A stretch of DNA of 64,000 bases, from contig NZ_VNJK01000001.1 of NCBI RefSeq assembly GCF_007786455.1, positions 3,372,673-3,436,672 of the forward strand. Reading direction: 5' to 3'. The notes under the pieces were generated by a model. The model had not been told where the DNA came from, did no database searches, and saw only the letters and a program-made list of their open reading frames with translations. Source of the DNA: Paenibacillus agilis. Its GTDB lineage: Bacteria > Bacillota > Bacilli > Paenibacillales > Paenibacillaceae. Positions 9,676-19,265 of the stretch are shown here, piece by piece (within the stretch, counting starts at the first letter, position 1; each line of letters begins with the position of its first letter). Position numbers and translations under genes: made by a program.

Positions 9676-12600
9676 TTACTGAATGTGAACACCAATCGTC
9701 TTCGTTCCGAGGTCTACGGATTCCATTTGTTCATTCTGACCAAACGAAAGCTCTGCCACGAGTACATTGTCACGCAACGTACCTTCAAAGGCAACGATAG
9801 CAGCTTGCAATTCCTCATCGACATGAAGAACGATGTTTACGCGTTTCTCGATTGGCAAATCGAGCTTTTTACGCGTATCTTGAATCGCACGAACAACTTC
9901 ACGAACCCAGCCTTCTTGCTCAAGCTCTGGTGTAATATCCGTGTTCAATGCTACCGTCATTTTGTATCCAGAAGCAGCAGCGAAACCTTCTTTAGCCTTC
10001 TTCTCAATAAGAAGTTCCTCTTCTGTCAGCTCAAGAACTTCGCCTTCTGCTGTTGTGAATTGGAACTGACCACTTTGAACCACTTGACGAGCTTGCTCTG
10101 CGCCCATGGAACGAAGCTCATTTTGCAACGGACCAACATGCTTGCCGTACTTCTTGCCCGCTACTTTCAAGTTCAATTTCAAGCTGAAATCTACAAATCC
10201 GTTATCGCTGTTTTCAATGCGAATTTGCTTCACATTGATCTCATCTTTGATTACTTCTTCGTAGCCAGCTAGATCGAACTCGCGATCCATCGATACGATT
10301 AGCTCAGAAAGCGGTTGACGCGTCTTGATGCTCGTTTCATTACGCACGTTACGAGCCAACTCAACGATTTGACGAGCTGTTTCCATATCGCGCTCAAGCT
10401 CTGCATCAATAATAGATGCATCAGCTGCTGGATATCCAGCCAAGTGAACACTTTCTTCTGCTCCGCCAAGATTGCCGTAAATATCTTCAGCAACCATAGG
10501 AGCGTAAGGTGCAATGAGACGGGATAGCGTCAAGAGCACTTCACGAAGCGTTTGATAAGCAGACAATTTGTCATCTGTCATCTCACTGCCCCAGAAGCGG
10601 TCACGAGAACGGCGAATGTACCAGTTGCTAAGCTCATCAACATAGCTTTCAATCGCTTTAGCCGGGTTAAGGAAGTCGTTCGCTTCCAAGCCTTTCGCTA
10701 CAGAAGTAACGAGCGTCTGTAAACGGGACAAAATCCAACGGTCAAGCTTATTCTCGGAAGTACGAGCTGCATATGCCTGTGGATCGTAGTTATCGATTGT
10801 CGCATACAACGCATAGAAAGCATGCGTGTTCACTAGCGTATCAATTACTTTAGACTTCGCTTCTGCAACGATCTGCTTCGAGAAGCGCTTCGAGTTCCAC
10901 GGTGCACTGTCAGACAATAGCGCCCAACGGAATGCGTCTGTACCGAACTCATTAATGATTTCCCAAGGATCGATAACGTTACCTTTGGATTTGGACATCT
11001 TTTGTCCGTTCTCATCCAAGATATGTCCTGTAGCGATAACTGCTTTGTACGGAGCAACGCCTTTGTACAACGTCGCAACTGCTAGCAAGCTGTAGAACCA
11101 GCCACGCGTCTGATCGATTCCTTCACAGATAATATCTGCTGGGAATTGCTGCTCGAACTTCTGCTCATCACCGAACGGATGATGATGCTGGGCAAATGGC
11201 ATTGAACCGCTATCGAACCAAACGTCGATAACTTCAGATGTACGCTCCATTGTACCGCCTTCACAATGAGGGCAGTGCAATTTCACTGCATCTACATACG
11301 GCTTGTGCAGCTCCAAGTCCTCTGCAATTGGGTCAACAGAACGAGCACGCAAGTCAGCATGGCTCTCAGGTGCATATTGCTCATCACAAGATGAACACAC
11401 CCACACGTTAAGCGGAGTTCCCCAGTAACGATTACGGCTAATGTTCCAATCCACCAAATCTTCCAAGAAGTTTCCGAAGCGGCCTTCACGAATATGACCA
11501 GGGTACCAGTCGACCTTGCTGTTATTTTCAATTAATAAGTCTTTAACCGCTGTCGTCTGAATGAACCAAGATTCTGTCGCATAGTAGAGCAACGGCGATT
11601 TACAACGCCAGCAGAATGGATAGCTGTGCTCGTATTTCTCTTTGCTGAACAGAAGACCTTTTTCAGACAACATTTTCACGATATCAATATCGCAATCTTT
11701 AACGAAACGACCTGCCATGTCGGTTACTTCTTCCGTATAACGGCCATGTGAATCAACAACGCTGAAGAAAGTGATTCCGTTCTCACGGCATGCACGGTTA
11801 TCGTCTTCACCATGAGCAGGAGCCATATGAACGATACCCGTACCGCTTGCATCTGTAACAAAGTCAGCACCGACAATGAAATGACCTTTAGCAGGCTTCA
11901 CATAACCAAATGGCGGTTGATACGTCTTATTGATAAACTCAGAGCCTTTATGCTCGGATACGATCTCATACTCGCCAGACATTACATTCTCAACGAGGTT
12001 TTTCGCCATGATGTACACTTCGCCATCTTGCTTCACACGCACATAATCCATAGCTGGATTCATTGCGAGCGCAGCATGGGCAGGAAGTGTCCATGGCGTT
12101 GTTGTCCATGCAAGTACATAGTCGCCTGAATCATCAAGCTTGAACTTCACAGTAGCAGACAAGTCTTTTACCGTTTCATAACCTTGTGCCACTTCATGCG
12201 AACTCAACGTCGTTTGACAGCAAGGACAGTACGGGCTTACACGGTGACCACGGTACAGCAAGCCCTTCTTATGAATCGTAGATAGAATGTGCCATACACT
12301 CTCGATATATTTGTTATCAAGCGTAATGTACGGATTGTCCAAGTCAGTCCAATAAGCGATTGCTTCTGTCAATTCACGCCATTTATGCTCATATTCAAAT
12401 ACGCTGTCTTTACATTTTTGAATAAATGCTTCCACACCGTAATTTTCAATTTCTTGTTTGCCGGAAATGCCTAGCTGCTTCTCTACACCCAACTCTACAG
12501 GAAGACCATGCGTGTCCCAACCTGCTTTACGTTGAACATTGTAGCCTGACATCGTCTTATAACGACAAATGAAGTCCTTAATAACACGTCCAAGCACATG

Positions 12601-12768
12601 CCCAATATGAGGTGCACCATTCGCTGTAGGAGGCCCTTCATAAAATACAAAGCTCGGCTTGCCTTGACGGTTTTCAATCGTCTTTTTAAATGTATCTTCG
12701 CGATTCCACTTCTCCAAAATGCGGAGTTCACGTTCTCTAGCTCGTTCTTTGACGTCAACTTTCTTCAT
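9676..12768 (-). CDS. ileS: Isoleucyl-tRNA synthetase
   Basis: Class I synthetase (1030 aa) charging tRNA-Ile. The HIGH motif appears as GAPHIGHVLGR near residue 50 and the KMSKS motif as NGQKMSKSKGN near residue 600. The large CP1 editing domain lies between them, with TTTPWTLPAHAALA. Length and domain order fit the eukaryote-like/ileS2-type enzyme often found in Firmicutes rather than the 920-aa Bacillus type; this is judged by length and the long C-terminal domain. The frame is open further upstream through the T-box terminator, but the ATG at 12768 has AAAGGATGAGGA before it and begins the conserved MKKVDVKERARERE. Confidence 0.95.
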   Translation of the reverse strand: MKKVDVKERARERELRILEKWNREDTFKKTIENRQGKPSFVFYEGPPTANGAPHIGHVLGRVIKDFICRYKTMSGYNVQRKAGWDTHGLPVELGVEKQLGISGKQEIENYGVEAFIQKCKDSVFEYEHKWRELTEAIAYWTDLDNPYITLDNKYIESVWHILSTIHKKGLLYRGHRVSPYCPCCQTTLSSHEVAQGYETVKDLSATVKFKLDDSGDYVLAWTTTPWTLPAHAALAMNPAMDYVRVKQDGEVYIMAKNLVENVMSGEYEIVSEHKGSEFINKTYQPPFGYVKPAKGHFIVGADFVTDASGTGIVHMAPAHGEDDNRACRENGITFFSVVDSHGRYTEEVTDMAGRFVKDCDIDIVKMLSEKGLLFSKEKYEHSYPFCWRCKSPLLYYATESWFIQTTAVKDLLIENNSKVDWYPGHIREGRFGNFLEDLVDWNISRNRYWGTPLNVWVCSSCDEQYAPESHADLRARSVDPIAEDLELHKPYVDAVKLHCPHCEGGTMERTSEVIDVWFDSGSMPFAQHHHPFGDEQKFEQQFPADIICEGIDQTRGWFYSLLAVATLYKGVAPYKAVIATGHILDENGQKMSKSKGNVIDPWEIINEFGTDAFRWALLSDSAPWNSKRFSKQIVAEAKSKVIDTLVNTHAFYALYATIDNYDPQAYAARTSENKLDRWILSRLQTLVTSVAKGLEANDFLNPAKAIESYVDELSNWYIRRSRDRFWGSEMTDDKLSAYQTLREVLLTLSRLIAPYAPMVAEDIYGNLGGAEESVHLAGYPAADASIIDAELERDMETARQIVELARNVRNETSIKTRQPLSELIVSMDREFDLAGYEEVIKDEINVKQIRIENSDNGFVDFSLKLNLKVAGKKYGKHVGPLQNELRSMGAEQARQVVQSGQFQFTTAEGEVLELTEEELLIEKKAKEGFAAASGYKMTVALNTDITPELEQEGWVREVVRAIQDTRKKLDLPIEKRVNIVLHVDEELQAAIVAFEGTLRDNVLVAELSFGQNEQMESVDLGTKTIGVHIQ

Positions 12769-12842
12769 CTTCCTCATCCTTTCTTCTCTATACAGAATCA
12801 CTGTCGACAGCCGATTCATCCAAAGCCAAGGCCAAAAACACC

Positions 12843-13135
12843 AAAAAACCCCGTCCCATAAAGGGACGAGGTTGACTCGCGTTACCACCCTTGTTCTATC
12901 CGTGTACAGACGACATATTAGTCATCGGCAATATTGCCCGGATAGCACTCTGAAGTATCTTCGCCTAGTGCAAAGATACAGTCGGATAACGGCCGACAGC
13001 CGATTAAGCTTACTCTACGTACATTCAGCTTAATATCTCAGGGATGATGTCCACATGCGGTTCATTCATCGGTTCTCAGCTACCCCGACTCTCTGATTGA
13101 ATAAACGGATGCATTGGTGCGTTCCCGTCGCTGAT
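12843..13135 (-). ncRNA. T-box leader of ileS (tRNA-Ile sensing)
   Basis: The minus strand carries the T-box core AACAAGGGTGGTAACGCGAG (plus 12876-12895), directly followed by the terminator CCTCGTCCC / GGGACGGGG with six Ts (12843-12871). Upstream is a stem I region with the AGAGAG and GCTGAGAACC elements typical of the class. GGACATCATCCCTGAG offers an ATC isoleucine specifier codon (about plus 13044-13052). Uncharged tRNA-Ile would stabilise the antiterminator and raise ileS expression. The specifier register is my inference. Confidence 0.93.
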
Positions 13136-13165
13136 TGTTAATCATCATATTTAGATTATTACTAT

Positions 13166-13194
13166 GTTATATCGTGTTTTGAACAAAAAGTCAA
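13166..13194 (-). promoter_or_regulatory. Sigma-A promoter of ileS
   Basis: On the minus strand TTGACT (13189-13194) and TATAAC (13166-13171) are separated by 17 bases, just upstream of the T-box leader. The remaining bases up to the divIVA end at 13248 hold nothing else I recognise. Confidence 0.75.
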
Positions 13195-13247
13195 TGCAGC
13201 TTACTTGCTAGCTTAACATAGCAATCCGCCCGTCTACTTTGCTCAAA

Positions 13248-13733
13248 TTAATACTCTTCTCTGTTCACTTCTGCGCGCTCCAGTGCTTCCCAGCCGTCTT
13301 GGCTGAGCAGCTCAAGCTGAGCTTCGACCAAAGTACGGAAACGAGCACGGTAAATAGAAGCCTGCTTCTTCAGCTCTTCTACTTCCAATGCGATTTTGCG
13401 TGACTTGGCAAGTGCATCATTTACAATGCGATCTGCGTTTTTCTCAGCTTCCTTAACAATGAGCTGAGACTCTTTCTTCGCATTGCTTTTTACATCATCC
13501 GCTGCTTCCTGAGCAACAATGATCGTTTTACTCAACGTTTCTTCAAGATTCGAGAAATGATTAAGCTTGTCTTGCAAGCTTTGAGCATGGTTATGAATTT
13601 CCTTATTTTCTTTAATAAGTGCTTCATAATCTTTAATAATCTGATCTAAAAATTCGTTTACTGCATCCTCATCGTAACCGCGAAGCTTACGCGGAAACTC
13701 TTTATTATGTATATCCAATGGCGTCAAAGGCAT
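13248..13733 (-). CDS. divIVA: DivIVA-family septum/pole protein
   Basis: 161 aa. The N-terminal lipid-binding motif MPLTPLDIHNKEFPRKLRGY is followed by DEDAVNEFLDQIIKDYEAL and a long coiled coil to the end. DivIVA marks negatively curved membrane at septa and poles and recruits division and sporulation partners. ATG at 13733 lies eight bases from AAGGAGG; the ATG nine bases upstream is too close to it. It ends the ylm part of the cluster, directly after ylmH, in the normal Bacillales order. Confidence 0.94.
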   Translation of the reverse strand: MPLTPLDIHNKEFPRKLRGYDEDAVNEFLDQIIKDYEALIKENKEIHNHAQSLQDKLNHFSNLEETLSKTIIVAQEAADDVKSNAKKESQLIVKEAEKNADRIVNDALAKSRKIALEVEELKKQASIYRARFRTLVEAQLELLSQDGWEALERAEVNREEY

Positions 13734-13892
13734 TGCATGCACCTCCTTATAAATGTCGAACCTATCTTATTGATGTTATGAAATATACGCCCGACAGCTG
13801 CGTCGAATGGCAGAAAGTCATTATTTAATGTTGTTTTATTGGAAAAGGGAAGGAGCTATACACTCCGATGATGTGAAGATCACATTGTACGC

Positions 13893-14675
13893 TTACTGAT
13901 ACGTTCCCACCATCACGCGCATACGCCCCTTTTTCGATACCCCTTCTATTTCAAGCACTTTGAATCGACCAAAGCCTTGTAAAGAAACAACATCTCCCGC
14001 CGTCAACGGAACAGAAGGATTTTCTTCTACTTTCCAATTGACTTTACAACGACCATTTTTAATCGGAGCTGTTATCTTCGCACGACTCAACCGGAATACG
14101 TCGCTCGCAATTCCATCAAGTCGCATCGATGCAACCGATATCGTAAATGGCTTCCACTCTTGCCCGGTGACACGTAGTTCGGTCAAAGGAACTAAATCCG
14201 TTAATACCGGCACACGATGTACCTGTCTCAAGTGAGTGTCTAGAAATGAAGCAATATCCTCCGTTACCAATACATGAGCACCAGCATCACTCGTATGAAT
14301 ATCACCAATTTTATCTCGCTTAATACCGAGTCCAAGCAATGCTCCCAAATAGTCACCATGCTCCAACTCACTCATCCGTTGATCGGATGAGGAGATAGAA
14401 AGCACAGTCATGTCCATGGGCTCTGCCTCTACATAAACATATTCAGGAGCTATGATTGCTCGGCATCGTTCAGCACCTTCATGACCACCATCAATACGCA
14501 GCGCTACGTCATTTCTACGATTAACTAACGTACGGACAATGTATGCCTGTCTCGGATCTAGAAAGTCCGTTAAGCGGACTTCATGACGCTCTACTGCTCG
14601 TATAATCCATTCTGATGCGCGATCTACGAATGGTCGCTCATCAGGATGGAAATGAACTTTAATCTGCTCACTCAT
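13893..14675 (-). CDS. ylmH: YlmH-type S4-domain RNA-binding protein
   Basis: 260 aa. The N-terminal part (FHPDERPFVDRASEWI) matches the YlmH fold and the C-terminal S4 domain is visible from about residue 183 (LDGIASDVFRLSRAKITAPI) with VSLQGFGRFKVLEI. In Bacillus YlmH is implicated in rescue of stalled large ribosomal subunits, with loss of the gene affecting division-cluster physiology; that role is taken from the family, not from this sequence. It lies between yggT and divIVA as usual. Confidence 0.92.
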   Translation of the reverse strand: MSEQIKVHFHPDERPFVDRASEWIIRAVERHEVRLTDFLDPRQAYIVRTLVNRRNDVALRIDGGHEGAERCRAIIAPEYVYVEAEPMDMTVLSISSSDQRMSELEHGDYLGALLGLGIKRDKIGDIHTSDAGAHVLVTEDIASFLDTHLRQVHRVPVLTDLVPLTELRVTGQEWKPFTISVASMRLDGIASDVFRLSRAKITAPIKNGRCKVNWKVEENPSVPLTAGDVVSLQGFGRFKVLEIEGVSKKGRMRVMVGTYQ

Positions 14676-14687
14676 ATTATCGTTGTC

Positions 14688-14966
14688 CTACAAAATATAT
14701 GTGATTACTGTAATTAAGCCAATTCGTACAAATTCCAATACGAACAAAGCCACAATTGGTGTAATATCGAGCACTCCACCAATCGGCGGAATAATGCGAC
14801 GGAAAATAGATAGATAAGGCTCAACAATCTTACCTATAATTTCACCGATGAAGCTAGATCTTACATTCGGTACCCAAGACATAAGAACGTAAATAATAAC
14901 GAGCCACCAGTAAATCTGGAATAAATATTGAACGTACTCTACTATAGTTACTTCTAATGACGACAA
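14688..14966 (-). CDS. ylmG: YggT-family membrane protein
   Basis: 92 aa with two predicted hydrophobic segments (about residues 8-30 and 65-90) and the conserved stretches VLMSWVPNVRSS and PYLSIFRRIIPPIGG of the YggT/YlmG family. Family members in other bacteria are linked to osmotic resistance and chloroplast homologues to nucleoid distribution; a role in division is suggested only by its constant place next to sepF. The start is probably TTG at 14966, eight bases after GAGGTGAG. Confidence 0.9.
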   Translation of the reverse strand: MSSLEVTIVEYVQYLFQIYWWLVIIYVLMSWVPNVRSSFIGEIIGKIVEPYLSIFRRIIPPIGGVLDITPIVALFVLEFVRIGLITVITYIL

Positions 14967-14973
14967 ATTAAGC

Positions 14974-15441
14974 TCACCTCGATTGCTTGTATTCCATATC
15001 TTCAGCGAACATTTCTGCGATGGAGCCTTGGATCTCTACATTTTCAGGCACACAGAGAAAGATATTGCTCCCCAGCTTAGAAATGTTCCCACTTAAAGCA
15101 TACACTGTTCCGCTCAAAAAATCGATAATTCGAAGCGCCTGATCCGTCCGAACCCTCTGTAAATTAATGACAACAGAGCGTCTTGAGCGAAGATGATCCG
15201 CAATTTCTTGAGCTTCATCATACGAACGCGGTTCACACAATACTACCTTGGAACCTTTTTGAGTATGAATGCTTACAACATTTGATGCCTTGGCTTTTCT
15301 AGGTTCAAATGTCGGAGCCTCTATTTCCTGCTCATATTCCTCAGCGTGCTCTTCCCTCTCTCGATCACGATCGCGATCTGCATAATCGTATTCTTCGTCC
15401 TGCACACTGAACATATTTAATATCCGGTTCATAACTCCCAT
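14974..15441 (-). CDS. sepF: Cell division protein SepF
   Basis: 155 aa. An N-terminal membrane-targeting helix ([13 protein letters not shown]), an acidic linker rich in D, E and R, and the C-terminal SepF domain with [28 protein letters not shown] and [15 protein letters not shown]. SepF polymerises into arcs that bundle FtsZ filaments and anchor them to the membrane, overlapping FtsA function. ATG at 15441 has AGGAAGGGG six bases upstream; the longer frame to 15462 lacks a site. One base separates it from the yggS stop. Confidence 0.95.
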   Translation of the reverse strand: MGVMNRILNMFSVQDEEYDYADRDRDREREEHAEEYEQEIEAPTFEPRKAKASNVVSIHTQKGSKVVLCEPRSYDEAQEIADHLRSRRSVVINLQRVRTDQALRIIDFLSGTVYALSGNISKLGSNIFLCVPENVEIQGSIAEMFAEDMEYKQSR

Positions 15442-15442
15442 A

Positions 15443-16126
15443 CTAATCCCCTTCCTGCCCAACTAGGATGGAACCGAGTCGAACCCATGATGCACCTTCT
15501 TCGATAGCAACCTCGAAATCGTTAGACATCCCCATGGACAAATGCTGTAATGGTATACTGCGTGTCTCATTTAATTCGTTGCGCAATTGGCGCAAGCTGC
15601 GAAATACAGGGCGTGTCTCTTCTGGTTCTGCTTCATACGGAGCCATCGTCATTAAGCCGATCGGTTCAATATGCGGATACTGACTTAGCTTATCCAGAAA
15701 TGGTTTGACCTCATCCGGAGCTAGACCATGCTTGGATACTTCTCCCGATACATTAACTTGTATAAAGCAACGTACCGTTATATCCAGTGCTTGTGCCTGC
15801 TTCTCTATCGCTTCCGCCAAGGACACACGATCCAACGAATGGATATAATCAAACTTCCCCACAATATCCTTTGCTTTTTTCGATTGCAAGCTTCCTATAA
15901 AGTGCCAGCAAGCCTCTTCACGAAACTCATTCCATTTCGCTTCAGCATGATGCCAGCGGTTCTCACCAATATGTTTTAATCCGGCATGGATAACACGACC
16001 TGTCATGTCCAGCGATACGTACTTCGTCACCGCTACAACATGAACATCCTCACGCCGTCTCCCGCTGCGCTCACAAGCAGCTACAATACGACGCTCTACT
16101 TCTTCCATGCGCTGCAGTAATGTCAT
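15443..16126 (-). CDS. ylmE: YggS-type PLP homeostasis protein
   Basis: 227 aa TIM-barrel protein of the YggS/PROSC family, which binds pyridoxal phosphate and buffers its level. Marks are [11 protein letters not shown] (PLP lysine in TKY near residue 38), [31 protein letters not shown] and [16 protein letters not shown]. The frame extends upstream into pgeF, but the ATG at 16126, four bases after the pgeF stop, has AAGGGATG nearby. Family members affect amino acid metabolism broadly; no division role is proven. Confidence 0.94.
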   Translation of the reverse strand: MTLLQRMEEVERRIVAACERSGRRREDVHVVAVTKYVSLDMTGRVIHAGLKHIGENRWHHAEAKWNEFREEACWHFIGSLQSKKAKDIVGKFDYIHSLDRVSLAEAIEKQAQALDITVRCFIQVNVSGEVSKHGLAPDEVKPFLDKLSQYPHIEPIGLMTMAPYEAEPEETRPVFRSLRQLRNELNETRSIPLQHLSMGMSNDFEVAIEEGASWVRLGSILVGQEGD

Positions 16127-16130
16127 AGTT

Positions 16131-17021
16131 TCATCCCTTCTTCCAGCCAATCCAACTTGCCATGCGTCCCGTTCCTCCACCTTCTATACGGTGAGAATAA
16201 AACCATTGCGTATGACAACCGGTACACCATGTAGTACATTCGATATGACTGCTCAAAATTCCTGCTTGAATCAACAATTGTCGATTGATTTCACGCAAAT
16301 CCAGCATAGCTCGTCCTTCATTTGTCGGCTTTAGTGCAGCATTTGCCTCTTCCGGCAAACTACGCAGCATTTGCTGTATAGGATGTATTACCCTTTCATC
16401 GACTTCATAACAACATGCACCAATGGATGGGCCAATTGCAGCTCGAATATTACTTAGCTCTGAACCATATGTACGCTGCATTGCTTCTACGGTACGTTCA
16501 GCAATTTTGCCTACTGTCCCTTTCCACCCAGCATGCGCAACACCAATTGCACGAGTGATTGGATCGACAAATAGCAGCGGCACACAATCAGCATAGAAAG
16601 ACGTAAGCCAGATACCAGTTTCGTTCGTTATAAGTGCATCCGAATCCGGTATCGCATCTTCACGCTCAAGCCTTCCCCTTCCCTTATCCGCTGCCTTCAC
16701 TACATATACATCTTGCCCATGTACTTGCTCCGCACATGTCCAAGCATTAAATGGCATATTTACAACTGATGCCAGCCTCTTTCTATTTTCCACAACATGA
16801 CTAGGATCATCCTGAACGTGTAGGGCACAATTTAATGAATCCCGGCCGCCCTGGCTCACTCCGCCACGTCTGGTCGTAAAGCCTGCTGTCAACTCAGGCA
16901 TGTCAGACGTCCATTTTTTCAACTCTAGAACTGCAGGTTCTCCAGCATCTAAATCATGATTAGTTTTACTATCTATTATCTCTTCTGTACGTTGCTTATG
17001 TTTGAACTGAAAAGGTTCCAT
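16131..17021 (-). CDS. pgeF: PgeF/YlmD-type peptidoglycan editing factor (multicopper-oxidase-like fold)
   Basis: 296 aa. Signature segments are GFTTRRGGVSQGG near residue 55, the CALHVQDD motif, EQVHGQDVYVV, ADCVPLLFVDP, VAHAGWKGT and IGPSIGACCYEVD, with the metal-binding His/Cys set conserved. Family members act as purine nucleoside phosphorylase/adenosine deaminase in vitro, and in E. coli the homologue removes wrongly added L-Ser from cell-wall precursors. Which role applies here cannot be told. Two ATGs are adjacent; the second, at 17021, is better spaced from GAGGTG. Confidence 0.9.
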   Translation of the reverse strand: MEPFQFKHKQRTEEIIDSKTNHDLDAGEPAVLELKKWTSDMPELTAGFTTRRGGVSQGGRDSLNCALHVQDDPSHVVENRKRLASVVNMPFNAWTCAEQVHGQDVYVVKAADKGRGRLEREDAIPDSDALITNETGIWLTSFYADCVPLLFVDPITRAIGVAHAGWKGTVGKIAERTVEAMQRTYGSELSNIRAAIGPSIGACCYEVDERVIHPIQQMLRSLPEEANAALKPTNEGRAMLDLREINRQLLIQAGILSSHIECTTWCTGCHTQWFYSHRIEGGGTGRMASWIGWKKG

Positions 17022-17097
17022 CATCTCACCTCTTCGATACAGTGTAACACACTATGAAGGGCTGCGTCTCATATCAAGATATGCATTCCCTACATGC

Positions 17098-17385
17098 CTA
17101 AGTTCGGAAAGTTACTGCCTGACTTTCAGACTCATCCGCTTTTTGCAGCTGATGCTGCTCTAATTTTACTAGTACAACATCCGCACCTATTTTTACAATG
17201 TTGCGCCATGGAATAACTAACTCATTTCCACTGCCAAACAATCCGAACAACTTGCTATAATTCGGCACAACGATGGCATCAATTCGCCCTTGCTTCAGAT
17301 CAAGCTCCAGATCGCTAATTTGTCCAAGTTTCTTGCCATCTACAATATTGATAACATCCTTTGTTTGGAAGTCTGAAATTTTCAT
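17098..17385 (-). CDS. ylmC: YlmC/YmxH-family sporulation protein (PRC-barrel)
   Basis: 95 aa. The PRC-barrel-like stretch MKISDFQTKDVINIVDGKKLG and ISDLELDLKQGRIDAIVVP covers most of the protein, followed by LVIPWRNIVKIGADVVLV. Such proteins are conserved in spore formers next to sigG; function is unknown. The frame is open to 17511 but the conserved start and the GGGATGTGACAATA site favour ATG at 17385. Upstream, CATATACTA at about plus 17416-17424 resembles a sigma-E -10 box, but I see no convincing -35, so I do not call it. Confidence 0.88.
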   Translation of the reverse strand: MKISDFQTKDVINIVDGKKLGQISDLELDLKQGRIDAIVVPNYSKLFGLFGSGNELVIPWRNIVKIGADVVLVKLEQHQLQKADESESQAVTFRT

Positions 17386-17522
17386 TATTGTCACATCCCA
17401 TCTGTAAAGTTCCGTTATGCTAGTATATGTGCCATATGAGCAAAATGCCCTATTGTTCGCATATAACTTGTGTAGATGATTAGAAACAGGGATTAAGACT
17501 CCCCCCATCAAAATGAAATTAG

Positions 17523-17563
17523 AAAAAGCCGCTCCAGTCCTTTATAGACCGAAGCAGCTTTTA
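17523..17563 (-). terminator. Terminator after sigG
   Basis: On the minus strand AAAAGCTGCTTCGGTC pairs imperfectly with GGACTGGAGCGGCTTTTT around a short AT loop, ending in Ts. It lies 30 bases after the sigG stop. Confidence 0.75.
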
Positions 17564-17592
17564 TGGATCTTACAGCGCTATTCAATTATGGA

Positions 17593-18375
17593 TTACGTAC
17601 GGACGTGCTTCTGCATTTGATTAATAGCAGATTTCTCAAGTCGAGATACTTGCGCTTGTGAAATACCGATTTCATCTGCTACTTCCATTTGCGTCTTTCC
17701 TTCAAAGAAGCGCATGGAGAGAATCATTTTCTCTCGTTCATTCAACTTGCGCATCGCTTCTCTCAGTGCTATTTCTTCAATCCAGGATACATCTTTATTT
17801 TTATCATCACTGATTTGATCCATCACATAAATAGGATCGCCACCATCGTGATAGATCGGCTCGAATAAAGAGACTGGATCTTGAATCGCATCCAATGCAA
17901 ATACGACATCTTCTTTAGGGACATTAAGGGCCTCTGATATTTCATTGATCGTCGGTTCACGTGCATTCATATTCGTTAACGAGTCGCGGACTTGCAGTGC
18001 CTTGTAGGCGATATCCCGCAAGCTTCTGGATACCCGAATCGGATTGTTGTCACGCAAATAACGCCTAATTTCTCCAATTATCATCGGTACGGCATAAGTG
18101 GAGAACTTTACATTTTGACCGAGATCAAAGTTATCGATGGCTTTCATGAGGCCGATGCATCCCACTTGGAACAAATCATCAACAAACTCACCCCGATTGT
18201 TAAAGCGTTGTATCACGCTCAATACCAATCGTAAGTTACCGTTGACCAGCTTTTCTCGAGCGGATAGCTCATTACGCTGTTGCAGGGCCACGAACAATTC
18301 TCTCATTTCGGCATTCGTAAGCACGGGCAACTTAGATGTATCTACACCGCAAATTTCGACTTTGTTACGGGTCAT
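17593..18375 (-). CDS. sigG: Forespore late sigma factor SigG
   Basis: 260 aa. Begins MTRNKVEICGVDTSKLPVLT, the N-terminus specific to SigG. Region 2 is seen as LFQVGCIGLMKAIDNFD with VKFSTYAVPMIIGEIRRYLRD, region 3 as IRVSRSLRDIAYKALQVRD, and region 4 as EREKMILSMRFFEGKTQMEVA plus the helix-turn-helix IGISQAQVSRLEKSA. SigG directs late forespore transcription after engulfment. It lies 104 bases after sigE. A strong GGGAGGT site precedes the ATG at 18375 but is buried in an RNA hairpin (separate entry). Confidence 0.97.
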   Translation of the reverse strand: MTRNKVEICGVDTSKLPVLTNAEMRELFVALQQRNELSAREKLVNGNLRLVLSVIQRFNNRGEFVDDLFQVGCIGLMKAIDNFDLGQNVKFSTYAVPMIIGEIRRYLRDNNPIRVSRSLRDIAYKALQVRDSLTNMNAREPTINEISEALNVPKEDVVFALDAIQDPVSLFEPIYHDGGDPIYVMDQISDDKNKDVSWIEEIALREAMRKLNEREKMILSMRFFEGKTQMEVADEIGISQAQVSRLEKSAINQMQKHVRT

Positions 18376-18383
18376 TCGCGACT

Positions 18384-18426
18384 ACCTCCCAAGGAGAAAC
18401 ATTAATGTACATTATCTCCTTGAGGT
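18384..18426 (-). promoter_or_regulatory. RNA hairpin occluding the sigG ribosome binding site
   Basis: On the minus strand ACCTC-AAGGAGA pairs with TCTCCTT-(GG)-GAGGT, 12 base pairs with a two-base bulge. The 3' arm contains the sigG Shine-Dalgarno GGGAGGT (plus 18384-18390). Transcripts reading through from sigE would carry the whole hairpin. From recollection, a comparable leader hairpin in B. subtilis tunes sigG translation. Confidence 0.7.
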
Positions 18427-18479
18427 GCTTTTTTATTCCTGAAAATGTATCTCATCATCCAAGTCAGCTCATTCGAATT

Positions 18480-19202
18480 TTATACCATTTTGTTGAATTC
18501 TTTACGTAAACGCTTTATTATCCGCTTTTCTAAGCGCGATATGTAGGACTGTGAAATGCCGAGAAGATCTGCAACATCTTTTTGTGTCTTCTCTTCTCCG
18601 TCTGACAATCCGAATCTCAATTCCATAATGAGACGCTCACGATCACTAAGTTTGTCCAACGCTTTATGCAGCAATTTTCGGTCTACTTGATCCTCAATAT
18701 TTTTATATATCGTATCGTTCTCCGTCCCAAGAACATCAGACAATAATAACTCATTGCCATCCCAATCAATATTCAGCGGCTCATCGAAAGATACTTCTGT
18801 TCGCGTCTTGCTATTTCGACGCAAGTACATTAATATTTCATTTTCAATACAACGTGAAGCATACGTGGCCAGCTTTATTTTTTTCTCAGGATCAAATGTG
18901 TTTACCGCTTTAATTAACCCGATTGCGCCTATAGATACAAGATCTTCAATATGAATCCCTGTATTCTCAAATTTACGGGCAATGTAGACAACAAGGCGCA
19001 AGTTACGCTCAATGAGCATAGCTCGAATAGCCGAATCACCACTGGACAGCCGTCCCAACAAATATTCTTCCTCTTCACGCGTTAACGGCGGGGGAAGTGC
19101 TTCACTGCCACCAATATAATAAACATCAGCTCGTTTGAGACCTAAAAATAATAATAGTCGGTACATATTGATTTTGACGATCATTTTCCACTTCAATTGC
19201 AT
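18480..19202 (-). CDS. sigE: Mother-cell early sigma factor SigE (pro-form)
   Basis: 240 aa. The first 27 or so residues ([20 protein letters not shown]) form the hydrophobic/amphipathic pro-sequence removed by SpoIIGA. After it come [20 protein letters not shown], region 2 ([41 protein letters not shown]) and region 4 with [23 protein letters not shown] at 19202 has AAGGGGGAAAAGC upstream; the longer frame has none. It follows spoIIGA by 63 bases in the spoIIG operon. Confidence 0.97.
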   Translation of the reverse strand: MQLKWKMIVKINMYRLLLFLGLKRADVYYIGGSEALPPPLTREEEEYLLGRLSSGDSAIRAMLIERNLRLVVYIARKFENTGIHIEDLVSIGAIGLIKAVNTFDPEKKIKLATYASRCIENEILMYLRRNSKTRTEVSFDEPLNIDWDGNELLLSDVLGTENDTIYKNIEDQVDRKLLHKALDKLSDRERLIMELRFGLSDGEEKTQKDVADLLGISQSYISRLEKRIIKRLRKEFNKMV

Positions 19203-19265
19203 TGCTTTTCCCCCTTTATCCTCATAGGATGTAAAACATACGCCCATCTAGAATGCAGCTTACAG

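Noticed and set aside
17410-17430. Sigma-E promoter before ylmC
   Set aside because: CATATACT fits the -10, but no -35 at the right distance.
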